From the NCBI RefSeq assembly GCF_022227845.1, contig NZ_JAJNQN010000015.1, positions 31,801 through 95,800 of the forward strand: a DNA stretch of 64,000 bases, read 5' to 3'. The position numbers and the translations under genes are program-made. Origin of the DNA: Ectothiorhodospira lacustris. GTDB taxonomy: Bacteria > Pseudomonadota > Gammaproteobacteria > Ectothiorhodospirales > Ectothiorhodospiraceae. Positions within the stretch are counted from its first letter, which is position 1, and every line of letters begins with the position of its first letter. This document shows, in pieces, positions 47,342-56,387 of the stretch. The notes under the pieces were generated by a model that saw only the letters and a program-made list of their open reading frames with translations, was not told where the DNA came from and did no database searches.

Positions 47342-49849
47342 TTAGCGCCGGGCAGGGGTCTCCGCCAGCGGGTCGTCCGGCCAGGCATGCTTGGGATAAC
47401 GTCCTTTCAGGTCCTTCTTCACCTCCGGATAGGTCCGTGACCAGAAACCGGCCAGGTCGCTGGTGATCTGGACCGGCCGTTGGGCCGGCGACAGCACATG
47501 CACCAGTAGCGGCACTCGACCGCCGGCGATGCGGGGCGTCTCCTTCAGACCGAACAGCCACTGTAGGCGGGCCGCCAGCACCGGCACCTCTCCCCGGCCG
47601 TAATCCAGCCTGACCCGCTGTCCCCCCGGCAGGGTCAGATGGGTGGGGGCCAGCCGGTCCAGGTCCTGGGGCAGGGGCCAGCCCAGAGAGCCACGCAGGA
47701 TGGCCGTCAGGTCCAGGCGTTGCAGGTGTGTCAGCCGGTTCATACCCTCCAGCCAGGGACCCAGCCAATGCTCCAGACCTTGCAGTAGGGCCGCATCCGA
47801 CAGATCCGGCCAGGGGGATCCCTGGGTGCGGTGCAGAAAGTTCACCCGTTCCCGCAGTCCCTGGGACTCCCGGTTCCAGGGCAGACAGGCCAGGCCCGTG
47901 TCCCGGATACCTTCCAGCAGGGTGGTGCGGATCCGTTCCGGATCCGGTGATGGCAGTGGGCGGGTCTCCAGGGTCAATGCCCCCAGGCGGATGTCTTGCT
48001 GCGCGGCCACGGCGCCGACCCGGGCATCCCAGACCACTTGCTCCCGCCGTTCCTGCAGCCGGCCCAGATGGCTCTCCAGGTCCTCCCGGTTCAGCGTTGC
48101 CGCCAGAAAGATGCGTGCCTCCCGCCCGGCGCCGTTCAGATTGGGGACCACGATCCATTCGTTGCCGGAGAGGGATTCGTGACGGCTGAAGGTCGCCCCG
48201 CGCCCCCCGGAGAGCCGGTAGCGCGCTTCGGCGCCGGAGCGGCGTTGTCCGATCCGGTCCGGATAGGCCAGCGCCAGCAGCAGTCCGGCAGCCTCCCGGG
48301 GTGGCGGTGGTGCCGGCCCCGTGGCCGGCGGGGCGGGACGCCGTGCCATGGCCGTGGCAAAGCGCCGGGCCTGTTGCAGCACTCGCTCCCGGCTGCCGCG
48401 ATGGATGCGGTGGCCGGGTACCGTCCGTCCCTCAAGGGCTTCCAGTCGCAGATAGATGTCCGCTTCGGCGGGGCCGTCCAGACCGCCGAGAATATCCCGC
48501 TCCTCCAGCAGGGCCGCCAGTCTGCAGGCCAGGGTTTCCAGACCCAGACGGCGACCACTGAGCATCAGGTGGGCCAGCCGGGGATGGGTCCCCAGGGCGG
48601 CGATGGCCTCGCCATGGGCGGTCAGGCGTCCGGCCTCATCCAGTGCCCCCAGCCGTTGCAGCAGATCCCGGCCCTGGGCCAGTGCCGCCGGCGGTGGTGG
48701 GTCCAGCCAGGCCAGTTCCCCGGCATCGGCACCCCAGCGGGCCAGTTCCAGGGCCAGGGGCGCCAGATCCGCTTCCAGGATTTCCGCCGGACTGTGTTCC
48801 GGCATGGCCTGTTCGTCGCCGGTGGTCCACAGGCGCAGGCACACGCCGGGTTCCAGACGGCCCGCCCGACCGCTGCGTTGGGTGGCCGAGGCCCGGCTGA
48901 TGCGCACCGTCTCCAGCCGGGTGAGTCCGGAGGCGGGATCGAACCGGGGCCGCCGGGCCAGGCCGCTGTCCACCACCACCCGCACGCCTTCGATGGTCAA
49001 GCTGGTTTCGGCAATGTCGGTGGTGAGCACCACCTTGCGTTGTCCAGCAGGGCAGGGGGTAATGGCCGCCTGTTGGGCTTCCGGCGGCAGACTGCCGTAG
49101 AGGGGGTGGATGCCCACATCCCGGGGTAGATTGCCGCTGCCAAGGGCCTGAGCCACCCGCTCGATCTCCCGTTGTCCGGGCAGGAAGGCCAGCACGCTGC
49201 CGGGCTCCTCCGTCAGCACCCCCCGCAGGGTCGTGGTCATCAGCGTCTCCAGGTCGACAGGGCCTCGCCGTGACGGCGTCAGGTGGCGGATGTCTACCGG
49301 AAACCGACGCCCCACGCTGTGAATCACCGGTACGTCACCCATCAGCCGGGCCACCGGGGCCACGTCCAGGGTGGCGGACATCACCAGCACCCGCAGGTCC
49401 TCCCGCAGCAGGCCGCGGGCCTGCAGGCACAGGGCCAGTCCCAGGTCCGACTGCAGGTTGCGTTCATGGAATTCGTCGAAGATCACCAGACTCACCCCCT
49501 CCAGGGCCGGGTCCTGCTGCAGGCGCCGGGTGAGTATCCCCTCGGTGATCACCTGCAGGCGGGTACGGGGGCCCACATGGCGTTCCAGCCGGGTCTGATA
49601 GCCGACCATGTCACCGACGGCTTCACCTCGCAGCCCGGCCATGAACAGGGCCGCGCCCCGAGTGGCCAGTCGGCGAGGTTGCAGCATGAGGATCGTGCCC
49701 GTACACCAGGGGGCATCCAGGGCGGCGAGAGGGACCCGGGTGGTCTTGCCGGCCCCCGGCGGGGCTTGCAGCACGGCGGCGCCCTGTTCGGCAAGGGCCT
49801 GCATCACCTGCGGCAGGACGACATCGATGGGCTGGGGAGGATGGGGCAT
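47342..49849 (-). CDS. hrpB: ATP-dependent helicase HrpB
   Basis: An 835-residue DEAH/RHA-type helicase. Motif I is A-P-P-G-A-G-K-T-T (29-37), II is I-F-D-E-F-H-E-R near 122 (a DEFH variant usual in HrpB), III is V-M-S-A-T-L-D, and VI is Q-R-S-G-R-A-G-R. A helicase-associated HA2 domain and the long HrpB-specific C-terminus (P-S-P-A-Q-R-P-V-Q-I-T-x-D-L) complete it. It may unwind RNA; the physiological role is not well defined in most bacteria. It converges on the HDOD gene with a 4-bp gap and is divergent from the Slp genes. Confidence 0.95.
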   Translation of the reverse strand: MPHPPQPIDVVLPQVMQALAEQGAAVLQAPPGAGKTTRVPLAALDAPWCTGTILMLQPRRLATRGAALFMAGLRGEAVGDMVGYQTRLERHVGPRTRLQVITEGILTRRLQQDPALEGVSLVIFDEFHERNLQSDLGLALCLQARGLLREDLRVLVMSATLDVAPVARLMGDVPVIHSVGRRFPVDIRHLTPSRRGPVDLETLMTTTLRGVLTEEPGSVLAFLPGQREIERVAQALGSGNLPRDVGIHPLYGSLPPEAQQAAITPCPAGQRKVVLTTDIAETSLTIEGVRVVVDSGLARRPRFDPASGLTRLETVRISRASATQRSGRAGRLEPGVCLRLWTTGDEQAMPEHSPAEILEADLAPLALELARWGADAGELAWLDPPPPAALAQGRDLLQRLGALDEAGRLTAHGEAIAALGTHPRLAHLMLSGRRLGLETLACRLAALLEERDILGGLDGPAEADIYLRLEALEGRTVPGHRIHRGSRERVLQQARRFATAMARRPAPPATGPAPPPPREAAGLLLALAYPDRIGQRRSGAEARYRLSGGRGATFSRHESLSGNEWIVVPNLNGAGREARIFLAATLNREDLESHLGRLQERREQVVWDARVGAVAAQQDIRLGALTLETRPLPSPDPERIRTTLLEGIRDTGLACLPWNRESQGLRERVNFLHRTQGSPWPDLSDAALLQGLEHWLGPWLEGMNRLTHLQRLDLTAILRGSLGWPLPQDLDRLAPTHLTLPGGQRVRLDYGRGEVPVLAARLQWLFGLKETPRIAGGRVPLLVHVLSPAQRPVQITSDLAGFWSRTYPEVKKDLKGRYPKHAWPDDPLAETPARR

Positions 49850-49967
49850 GATGGGGAATGTTTCCGCTGCGGTCCTGTCGAAGGGACATGGATTTTAACG
49901 TCATGTCGGACCGTGCTGCGTGCATTCGGTCCGTAACAGGTTCCGTTGTCTCTACGAGGTGAAGACC

Positions 49968-50522
49968 ATGAGGTTCGGGTGGCTGGTGTTCGTGTCGCTG
50001 CTGGGCGGCGTCCTGCTCGCCGGTTGCGCTTCCCGTCCGCCTGCGGTCATTGCCGACGTGCCAGAGGCGATACCCGCCCTGATGGTGGTCCGGGCCGATC
50101 CGGATGCCTGGCTGGGGCGGGAAGTCCGCTGGGGCGGGGTGATCGCCGGGGTTGAAAACCGGCAGGATCATACCGTGGTGGAGGTGGTGTCCCGGCCCCT
50201 GGATGGCCGGGGCCGTCCCCGGCAGGTGGATGTCAGCGAGGGCCGGTTCCTGGCCCATGTCCAGGGTTTTCTGGACCCGCTGGTCTATGTCGAAGGCAGG
50301 GAATTTACCGTGACCGGGCGAGTGGAAGGGGTGGTGCATCGACCCATCGGTGAGTACCGGTATGCCTTTCCCCTGATCCTGACCACCGGGACCCACCTGT
50401 GGAGCCCCAGGCCCGAGCCGACTCGTGACCCTTATCACCATTATCCGCCGCCGTTTCATTCTCCACTGTATGATCCATGGTACCCCTTCTATCACCCCTA
50501 CTACCGACCATGGCGGTATTGA
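49968..50522 (+). CDS. Slp-family outer-membrane lipoprotein
   Basis: A 184-residue lipoprotein starting at ATG 49968, with a GAGGTGA ribosome site. Signal peptide and lipobox L-L-A-G-C put the lipidated cysteine near residue 23. The Slp domain shows V-R-W-G-G-V-I-A-G-V-E-N, V-E-V-V-S-R-P-L-D and R-F-L-A-H-V-Q-G-F. A Pro/Tyr/His-rich tail ends it. Slp proteins are starvation- or stationary-phase-induced in E. coli; their function is unclear. A paralogue follows directly. Confidence 0.9.
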   Translation: MRFGWLVFVSLLGGVLLAGCASRPPAVIADVPEAIPALMVVRADPDAWLGREVRWGGVIAGVENRQDHTVVEVVSRPLDGRGRPRQVDVSEGRFLAHVQGFLDPLVYVEGREFTVTGRVEGVVHRPIGEYRYAFPLILTTGTHLWSPRPEPTRDPYHHYPPPFHSPLYDPWYPFYHPYYRPWRY

Positions 50523-50524
50523 AG

Positions 50525-51061
50525 ATGCATGATGCCCTCGCAAGGAAAGATCCCGCGGTGCGCGCTCGCCGGCTGCTGATCCTGCTGCTCATCCTGCTTC
50601 TCCCGGTGGGCTGCGCCACCGGGCCGCGTTTTGATACCGGGCGGGTGGATGCGGCCCTGACCCCGGCCGGGGCCGTCCGGGATGCCCAGGCCCTGGCCGG
50701 TACCCGGGTGCTGTGGGGTGGCGTCATCGTCCATGCCCGCAATTTGGCGGATGTCACCGAGATCGAGGTCCTGGGCTACCCCCTCGGCCGCAGCCAGGGA
50801 CCCGATACCACGCGCGCACCTCAGGGGCGTTTCCTGGCTCACGTCCCCGGCTATCTGGAAACCGTGGACTTCGAGCCCGGGCGTCGTCTGACCGTGAGCG
50901 GCGGTCTCGACGGCACCGTGTCGGGCAAGGTGGGGGCGGCCCCGTACCTCTATCCCCGGGTCGAGGTGGATGAGTTCCACCTGTGGCCCCGGGATCATGC
51001 CGTGCCGGCTTCCGGCAGCCCGCGTTTCAACATCGGCATCGGTGTGATCTTCAGGAACTGA
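50525..51061 (+). CDS. Slp-family lipoprotein, tandem paralogue
   Basis: A 178-residue paralogue of the upstream gene. ATG 50525 is 2 bp after the upstream stop; an overlapping ATG at 50510 is possible. The signal is very hydrophobic (L-L-I-L-L-L-I-L-L-L) with lipobox L-P-V-G-C. The domain repeats the neighbour's pattern: V-L-W-G-G-V-I-V-H-A-R-N, I-E-V-L-G-Y-P-L and R-F-L-A-H-V-P-G-Y, then Y-L-Y-P-R-V-E-V-D-E-F-H-L-W. It lacks the first copy's Tyr/Pro/His tail. The pair looks like a tandem duplication that diverged. Confidence 0.88.
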   Translation: MHDALARKDPAVRARRLLILLLILLLPVGCATGPRFDTGRVDAALTPAGAVRDAQALAGTRVLWGGVIVHARNLADVTEIEVLGYPLGRSQGPDTTRAPQGRFLAHVPGYLETVDFEPGRRLTVSGGLDGTVSGKVGAAPYLYPRVEVDEFHLWPRDHAVPASGSPRFNIGIGVIFRN

Positions 51062-51124
51062 CGCTGCCGAAGGTGTCTCTTTGCGGCTTGCTTTGTCGGG
51101 GTCGGCGGGGTCAATATCTCTCTC

Positions 51125-52069
51125 ATGGATGCCTCCAAGGACAGTGGTCGCCAATTGTGGTTCACGCGCCGCGACGGCCGGGTCAGCGGGCCACACCCCG
51201 GTCGTGTGGTGTCCCGGTATCTGCTGCTGGGCCGCCTGGAGATCGAAGATCAGATCAGCACTGATGGCGAGCACTGGAAATGCATTGCCGAGCACCCCCA
51301 CCTGATTCCCGAGGAACTGCTCAATACCCACGGTCCAGAAGGGCACTTGCGGCTTCTGCAGGCCCGTCTGCGGGAGGATGAACGCATCCGGGAGCGACGC
51401 ACGCAAGCGCCGGAAGAGACGGAAGAGGATGGTCAGGTCGCGCCGGAGGCGCGCGCGTGCCCGGATCGGCGCCGGTCCGAACCGCCGGAGATCCTGAACT
51501 TCCGCCAGCAAAGGGCGGAACTCCTGGAGCGCCGACCCCGCGATGACTCACTCAAGGCCTGGATGCCCTGGGTGTTGTTTGGCGGTCTGCTGGGGTTGCT
51601 CCTGCTGGCGGGCCTTCTGGTGTCCTCGCTGGGGCGCACGCCGCCCTCACCGCCGCCGGACTGTCAGGCCCCGGCGGCACCGGGGGTGAACTGGAGCTAT
51701 TGCCGCATGCTGGGGGTCGACCTGCGCGGTGCCGACCTGACCGGGGCCGTGCTCAACAATGCGGATCTGCTGGCCGGGCGTCTGGAGCAGACCCGTCTGA
51801 CCGACGCGGATCTGAGCTATGCCGATCTGCGTCAGGCCCGTTTCACGGATGCGGACCTGGGCGGCGCCCGCCTCACCGGGGCGATCTTGGTGGAGGCCCG
51901 CCTGATCCGGTCACGGCTGACGGGTGCCGATCTGAGCTATGCCGACCTGCGCGGTGCCGATCTGAGCGGAGCGGACCTCACCGGTGCCCTCCTGAGTCGA
52001 GCTGTCTGGGTGGATGGCCGTATCTGCGCCGCCGGCTCCGTGGGGACGTGTCAGGACCCCACCCCCTGA
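51125..52069 (+). CDS. GYF-like N-terminus, TM helix and pentapeptide repeats
   Basis: A 314-residue protein with three parts. About residues 5-60 resemble a GYF_2-type domain (W-F-T-R-R-D-G-R-V-S-G-P with I-S-T-D-G-E-H-W). A charged linker covers 65-140. One TM helix (W-V-L-F-G-G-L-L-G-L-L-L-L-A-G-L-L-V) is at about 150-170. The C-terminal 110 residues are pentapeptide repeats of the A-D/N-L-x-x type (L-R-G-A-D-L-T-G-A, D-L-S-Y-A-D-L-R-G-A-D-L-S-G-A-D-L-T-G-A). By topology the repeat helix would be periplasmic. Function unknown. It follows the Slp genes and precedes the TraB-family gene. Confidence 0.85.
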   Translation: MDASKDSGRQLWFTRRDGRVSGPHPGRVVSRYLLLGRLEIEDQISTDGEHWKCIAEHPHLIPEELLNTHGPEGHLRLLQARLREDERIRERRTQAPEETEEDGQVAPEARACPDRRRSEPPEILNFRQQRAELLERRPRDDSLKAWMPWVLFGGLLGLLLLAGLLVSSLGRTPPSPPPDCQAPAAPGVNWSYCRMLGVDLRGADLTGAVLNNADLLAGRLEQTRLTDADLSYADLRQARFTDADLGGARLTGAILVEARLIRSRLTGADLSYADLRGADLSGADLTGALLSRAVWVDGRICAAGSVGTCQDPTP

Positions 52070-52154
52070 TGAGGATGGCCTAAGTCCGGCCGCCCTGCTA
52101 TGGTGGCGGCCCCGGCCTGCCCGGCCGTTTCCGCATCACTCCCTGGACGCCTGC

Positions 52155-53369
52155 ATGGATCATCAAGTCGCCTCTTCCTCGGATGAACCCCAGTTCACCC
52201 TCACCCTTGACGGCACCCGAATCACGGTGCTGGGCACCGCCCATGTCTCCCGGGTTTCCGCCGAGGCGGTGAGCCGACTGCTGCAGAGTGGGGGGTTTGA
52301 TGCGGTCGCGGTGGAACTGTGCCCCAGTCGCCATCATGCCATTCTCAATCCGGATGCCCTGGCGCAGATGAATCTGTTTCAGGTGCTGCGCCAGGGCAAG
52401 GTGCCCATGGTGACTGCCAGCCTGGCCCTGGGGGCCTACCAGCAGCGGCTGGCGGAACAGTTCGGTATCGAGCCCGGTGCCGAGATGCGGGCGGCCATCG
52501 ACGAGGCCCGCCAAGCCCACCTGCCCGTGCTGCTCATCGACCGGGAAGTGGGGACAACCCTCAAGCGCTGTTACCGTAACGTCCCTTGGTGGCGGCGCAT
52601 CAATCTGTTCGCGGGCCTGATGGCCAGTGTGGTGAGCAAGGAAAAGATCTCGGAAGAGGAGATCGAGCGCCTCAAGAGCGGTGACGTGCTGGAGTCCACC
52701 TTCACCCAGTTTGCTGAGGAATCCCGGGCCCTCTACACCCCCCTGATCCAGGAACGGGATCACTACATGGCGGCCCGTCTCAGGCAGGAAGCCCGGGAAG
52801 GAAAGTACCGGCATATCCTGGCCGTGGTCGGGGCGGGCCATCTGCAGGGTATCCGCCAGGCCCTTGCCGGGACCGACGCCGAGTCGCCGGCGGACCTGAT
52901 CCGGCGGCTGGACCAAGAACCGCCGCCGGCCATGTGGCCAAAGGTCCTGCCCTGGCTGGTGGTAGCCCTGGTGATCTTCGGTTTCATCCTGGGCTTCAGC
53001 CGCAATCCGGAACTGGGCTGGCAGCTGGTGATGGACTGGGTGCTCATCAACGGTACTTTGGCGGGTATCGGCGGACTCATTGCCGGCGGCCATCCGGTGA
53101 CCGTGGTCACCGCGGCCCTGGCGGCGCCGCTCACCTCCCTGAACCCCACCATCGGCGTCGGTTTCGTGGCCGCAGCGATGGAAACCTTCCTGCGCAAGCC
53201 CACGGTGGGTGACTTTTCCCGCTTGCGTCAGGACACCACTCATCTGCGGGGCTGGTGGAAGAACCGGGTCTCGCGGGTGTTGCTGGTATTCCTGTTCACG
53301 ACCCTGGGCTCGGCCATCGGCACCTACGCGGCGGGTTTTCGCATCGCCGAGCGTCTCCTGGGCAGCTGA
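52155..53369 (+). CDS. TraB-family membrane protein
   Basis: 404 residues from ATG 52155. The upstream in-frame extension overlaps the pentapeptide gene and has no family match. The N-terminal domain has the TraB/Tiki-related core: V-L-G-T-A-H-V-S and V-A-V-E-L-C-P-S-R, a conserved E-x-G-A-E-M-R-A-A, and V-V-G-A-G-H-L-Q-G-I near 235. The C-terminus has several TM helices (P-W-L-V-V-A-L-V-I-F-G-F-I-L-G; G-T-L-A-G-I-G-G-L-I-A-G-G-H-P). TraB was first noted in enterococcal pheromone shutdown, and the family's relation to Tiki proteases suggests a peptidase, unproven here. It converges on the TPR lipoprotein gene. Confidence 0.88.
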   Translation: MDHQVASSSDEPQFTLTLDGTRITVLGTAHVSRVSAEAVSRLLQSGGFDAVAVELCPSRHHAILNPDALAQMNLFQVLRQGKVPMVTASLALGAYQQRLAEQFGIEPGAEMRAAIDEARQAHLPVLLIDREVGTTLKRCYRNVPWWRRINLFAGLMASVVSKEKISEEEIERLKSGDVLESTFTQFAEESRALYTPLIQERDHYMAARLRQEAREGKYRHILAVVGAGHLQGIRQALAGTDAESPADLIRRLDQEPPPAMWPKVLPWLVVALVIFGFILGFSRNPELGWQLVMDWVLINGTLAGIGGLIAGGHPVTVVTAALAAPLTSLNPTIGVGFVAAAMETFLRKPTVGDFSRLRQDTTHLRGWWKNRVSRVLLVFLFTTLGSAIGTYAAGFRIAERLLGS

Positions 53370-53379
53370 AGCTTGATCC

Positions 53380-54462
53380 TTATGGACTGGTCGCGGATGC
53401 GCCCGGTTCCAGGCGGCGCAGCGACTCCAGGGCCCGCTCCGCGCGGCTGACGTGGGCCTGCAACTCCGGGTGATCGGGCCGCAGTTCCAGCAGGTTGCGC
53501 CAGGTCTCCAGGGCTTCGGGAATCCTGCCGTCCAGATACAGGCGTCGGCCCGTCTCCAGTCCCAGGGTCACCTCCGCATCCACCGCCTTGGCCAGTTCCC
53601 GCCGCAGTCGTCTTACGGTGGCATCCCGGGGTTGGGCCTGTTCCAGCGCCAGCAGATGGCGGCGGGCCGCCGGCAGGTCGCTTGATTCCATGGCCCCCTG
53701 GAAACTGCTGAAGAGTGCTTGGTTGCGCTGCGCCCATTGCGCCTGCAACTGGGCCTGGTGAGCCCGTCGCTCAAGCGCCTGTTGCCGGCTCTGTGCGGCC
53801 TGGGTCGATCGCAGGGCCTGTTCAGCCGCCTCGTCGGGAGCCAGCGCCAGAGACAAGCTCAGGGCCTCCACCGCGAGAGCGTGATCCGTTTCCTCCAGGG
53901 CTGACAGACCCAGTTGCAGCAGGGCCTCGGCCACCCGTCCGGTATCCTGTTTCGCCTGCACCAGGGCCTCCTGTATCCGATCGTTCGCGGGGTCGGCCCG
54001 CAGGATCTGGGCATAGAGCGGGGTGAGGGTGGTCAGGGCGCGTCCCTGGGACAGCAGCAGCCTCACCCGCAAGTGCTGGAGGTGCTCCTGCTGTTCCTTG
54101 AGGGCTCGGGCCTGGGCCGTCTTGAGGGCTTCGCTGTCGGGCCGCACGGCCAGCCCGCGGGTATAACTTTCCTGTGCATGGCTCCATTGTTCCCGTCGCA
54201 GGTGTCCGGCCGCCTGCATCAACATGGCCTGCTCCAGGTGCGGGCCGGCACGCTCCAGCCAGACCCGGAGGGAGGCCCGTTCAGGGTCATCCTCCGCCGG
54301 CGGCAGGGTGGCCATGATTCCCTGTACCAAGACGACATCACCCCGTTGCAGGGCCAGTTGCAGGCGCTGTTCGGGGCTGTAGGGCTGGATCATCACGGTG
54401 GTGCAGCCCGACAACCCCAGGGCGAGCAGTAACGGCAGGACGGCACGTCGTAGGATCATCAT
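53380..54462 (-). CDS. TPR-containing lipoprotein
   Basis: A 360-residue protein. The signal peptide with lipobox L-G-L-S-G-C-T makes it a lipoprotein with Cys near residue 20. The remainder is alpha-helical with degenerate TPRs (W-S-H-A-Q-E-S-Y-T-R-G-L-A-V-R-P-D-S-E-A-L near 110; P-E-A-L-E-T-W-R-N-L-L-E-L-R-P-D-H near 325) and a Gln/Ala/Arg-rich coiled coil around 215-260. It probably acts as a periplasmic scaffold. It overlaps the upstream cyclase gene by 4 bp (ATGA), so it is translated with it and may relate to the cyclase's sensor part. Confidence 0.85.
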   Translation of the reverse strand: MMILRRAVLPLLLALGLSGCTTVMIQPYSPEQRLQLALQRGDVVLVQGIMATLPPAEDDPERASLRVWLERAGPHLEQAMLMQAAGHLRREQWSHAQESYTRGLAVRPDSEALKTAQARALKEQQEHLQHLRVRLLLSQGRALTTLTPLYAQILRADPANDRIQEALVQAKQDTGRVAEALLQLGLSALEETDHALAVEALSLSLALAPDEAAEQALRSTQAAQSRQQALERRAHQAQLQAQWAQRNQALFSSFQGAMESSDLPAARRHLLALEQAQPRDATVRRLRRELAKAVDAEVTLGLETGRRLYLDGRIPEALETWRNLLELRPDHPELQAHVSRAERALESLRRLEPGASATSP

Positions 54463-55931
54463 GGGGCGGGCCCCGTGATTAACGCGTGGATATTCCGCTC
54501 CATGAAAGGGCGATACGGTTCGCTCACATCCTCGACCACGCAGGTATGGACCGGTGCTTCCTTGCCTCGCAGGGACAGGTAGCCGTGGGAGCGGGTCTGG
54601 ATGGCTTTCGCCAGCTCATCCTCCGCCAGCAGGGCCGCCGGGATGATGACCTGCCCCGGGTCGCCCGAGGCCATCAGGCGGGCTGCCAGATTGACGGCAT
54701 CACCTACCACCGTGTACTGCATGCGATCGTCCGCCCCCATGTTGCCGGCCAGCATGAGACCACTGTTTACGCCCACCCGGAACCGCACCGGTACCTGGCC
54801 GGCCTTGACCCGTATCCGGTTCAGGCGGGCCACCAGGCGTTGCAGCATCACGCCGCAGGCAATGGCATGAAAACGGTGGTCCGGGTCGTCCTCGGTGACG
54901 CCGAAGACCACCATGACGCCGTCGCCCAGAAACTTGTCGATGGTGCCCCGGTAGCAATGGGCGATGCGGCTGACGTAGCTGAAATACTCGTTCAGCAGTC
55001 GCGCCACCTGATCCGGCTCCAGCTGTTCGGACAGGGAGGTGAAGCCGGCAATATCGGCAAACAGTACCGACGCCTCCACCTGATGTCCACCCAACTCCAG
55101 CTGATCCAGATTGTTCATGATCTTGCGCGCCACACCGACGGAGACATAGCGGCTCAGCGCCCCTTCCACCTGGGACTTTTCCTCCAGCCCCCGGGCCATC
55201 CGGTTGAAGGCCGTCATTAATTGCCCGATCTCGTCCCGTCGACGACTCTCCAGCCGGTAGCGGTAATCGCCGGTGCCGATGGCCCGGGTGGCGATCATGA
55301 GCTGGTCGATGGGGCGGGATAAGTGCTTGCCCATGAGAAAGGCGGCAATCCCGGCCATCAGGCTGATGATGAGGGTGGAGAGCGCGATGGCGGTCACGGC
55401 ATGACGTGCGGCGGTGTGTTGTTCCGCCTGGCTCAGGGTCACCACCGCGGTGCCCAGGTGTACATCCTGAAAATGGATGTTGCCCGCATAACTGGAGGCC
55501 TGATGGTGAAGGGGGCTGGCCAGTCTCTGTGTCAGGGTTTCCGGAACCAGCCCCGATCGGGCCAGGGGGTGGCCGTCGCGATGATAGACGGCGGCACCCA
55601 TGATCGTGGGGCTGCCTGCCAGGTTGATGATCAGCGCATTCAGGGCCAGGCTGTCATCGGCCAGCACCAGTTCCTTGGAGGTTTCCGCCAGTTGTTCCAC
55701 CATCGCCTGACCGAAGCCGTCCATCTGCTCGTGAAGCAGTCGGCTCTGCTGGTTGATGATCACCAGGCCGAGCAAGGTCACGCAGCCGATGATCAGCAGC
55801 GAAATGCTCAGGCCGAGTTTATGGGCAACCGGCAGGTGACCCGGTCGATATGCGTCGATATGGCGCCTCAGCCTGAGGAGGGGGGATGCCATGGAGGTCT
55901 CGGGGGCATGAGGTGGCGGTATGGGTGCCAT
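54459..55931 (-). CDS. Class III adenylate/guanylate cyclase with HAMP sensor
   Basis: A 490-residue membrane signalling enzyme. TM1 lies at about 38-60 (L-S-I-S-L-L-I-I-G-C-V-T-L-L-G), followed by a periplasmic sensor region at about 60-185 and TM2 at about 188-207. A HAMP domain (A-I-G-T-G-D-Y-R-Y-R-L, D-E-I-G-Q-L) comes next. The C-terminal cyclase domain shows L-F-A-D-I-A-G-F-T-S-L-S (metal Asp), K-F-L-G-D-G-V-M-V-V-F-G and V-V-G-D-A-V-N-L-A-A-R. These are consistent with an active enzyme making cAMP or cGMP; which one cannot be told. It is coupled to the TPR lipoprotein gene. Confidence 0.93.
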   Translation of the reverse strand: MAPIPPPHAPETSMASPLLRLRRHIDAYRPGHLPVAHKLGLSISLLIIGCVTLLGLVIINQQSRLLHEQMDGFGQAMVEQLAETSKELVLADDSLALNALIINLAGSPTIMGAAVYHRDGHPLARSGLVPETLTQRLASPLHHQASSYAGNIHFQDVHLGTAVVTLSQAEQHTAARHAVTAIALSTLIISLMAGIAAFLMGKHLSRPIDQLMIATRAIGTGDYRYRLESRRRDEIGQLMTAFNRMARGLEEKSQVEGALSRYVSVGVARKIMNNLDQLELGGHQVEASVLFADIAGFTSLSEQLEPDQVARLLNEYFSYVSRIAHCYRGTIDKFLGDGVMVVFGVTEDDPDHRFHAIACGVMLQRLVARLNRIRVKAGQVPVRFRVGVNSGLMLAGNMGADDRMQYTVVGDAVNLAARLMASGDPGQVIIPAALLAEDELAKAIQTRSHGYLSLRGKEAPVHTCVVEDVSEPYRPFMERNIHALITGPAP

Positions 55932-55973
55932 GATGATATCACTACTCCCATGAAAACCTCCTGTCGTCGCTTA

Positions 55974-56232
55974 CGAGAAGGTTCTTCTGGTTGCTCCCGG
56001 AAAGGGCCTCCCCATCACTCCGGCCCCCTTACCGCCATTCCCACCTCTCTCTACCGTGTCACTCCCGCGAAAGCGGGAGTTCAGGGCGCGCTGGATTCCC
56101 GCTTTCGCGGGAATGACGTGTCATGGGGTCGGGAATGACGTGTTATGGGGGAATGGCGTGTTATGGGGGAATGGCGTGTTATGAGGGAGTGACGTGTTAT
56201 GAGTCGGAAATGGCGTGTTCAGAACATTCTCG
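55974..56232. repeat. Composite dRS3-like element (copy F)
   Basis: An imperfect inverted end pair CGAGAAGGTTCT (55974-55985) / AGAACATTCTCG (56221-56232) encloses CTCCCGCGAAAGCGGGAG (about 56062), ATTCCCGCTTTCGCGGGAAT (about 56096) and at least five degenerate 17-20-bp units (GGGAATGGCGTGTTATG type, 56110-56215). It fills most of the 456 bp between the cyclase and oxyR; 56233-56387 has no other clear motif but should hold the oxyR promoter. Confidence 0.75.
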
Positions 56233-56387
56233 GCCGTAGACCGGAGTTATGCTCAATTCTGGTGTGCGGGAGTAGGAAGGTAGACCGGGGTCAAGGCCGT
56301 TGCTCCGGCGGGATGACTTGCCGATGCTCTGGGTTACACTCGGTTGCAGCAGCGACGCCCTTGGTGGATCAATGACGGGATGATCTC

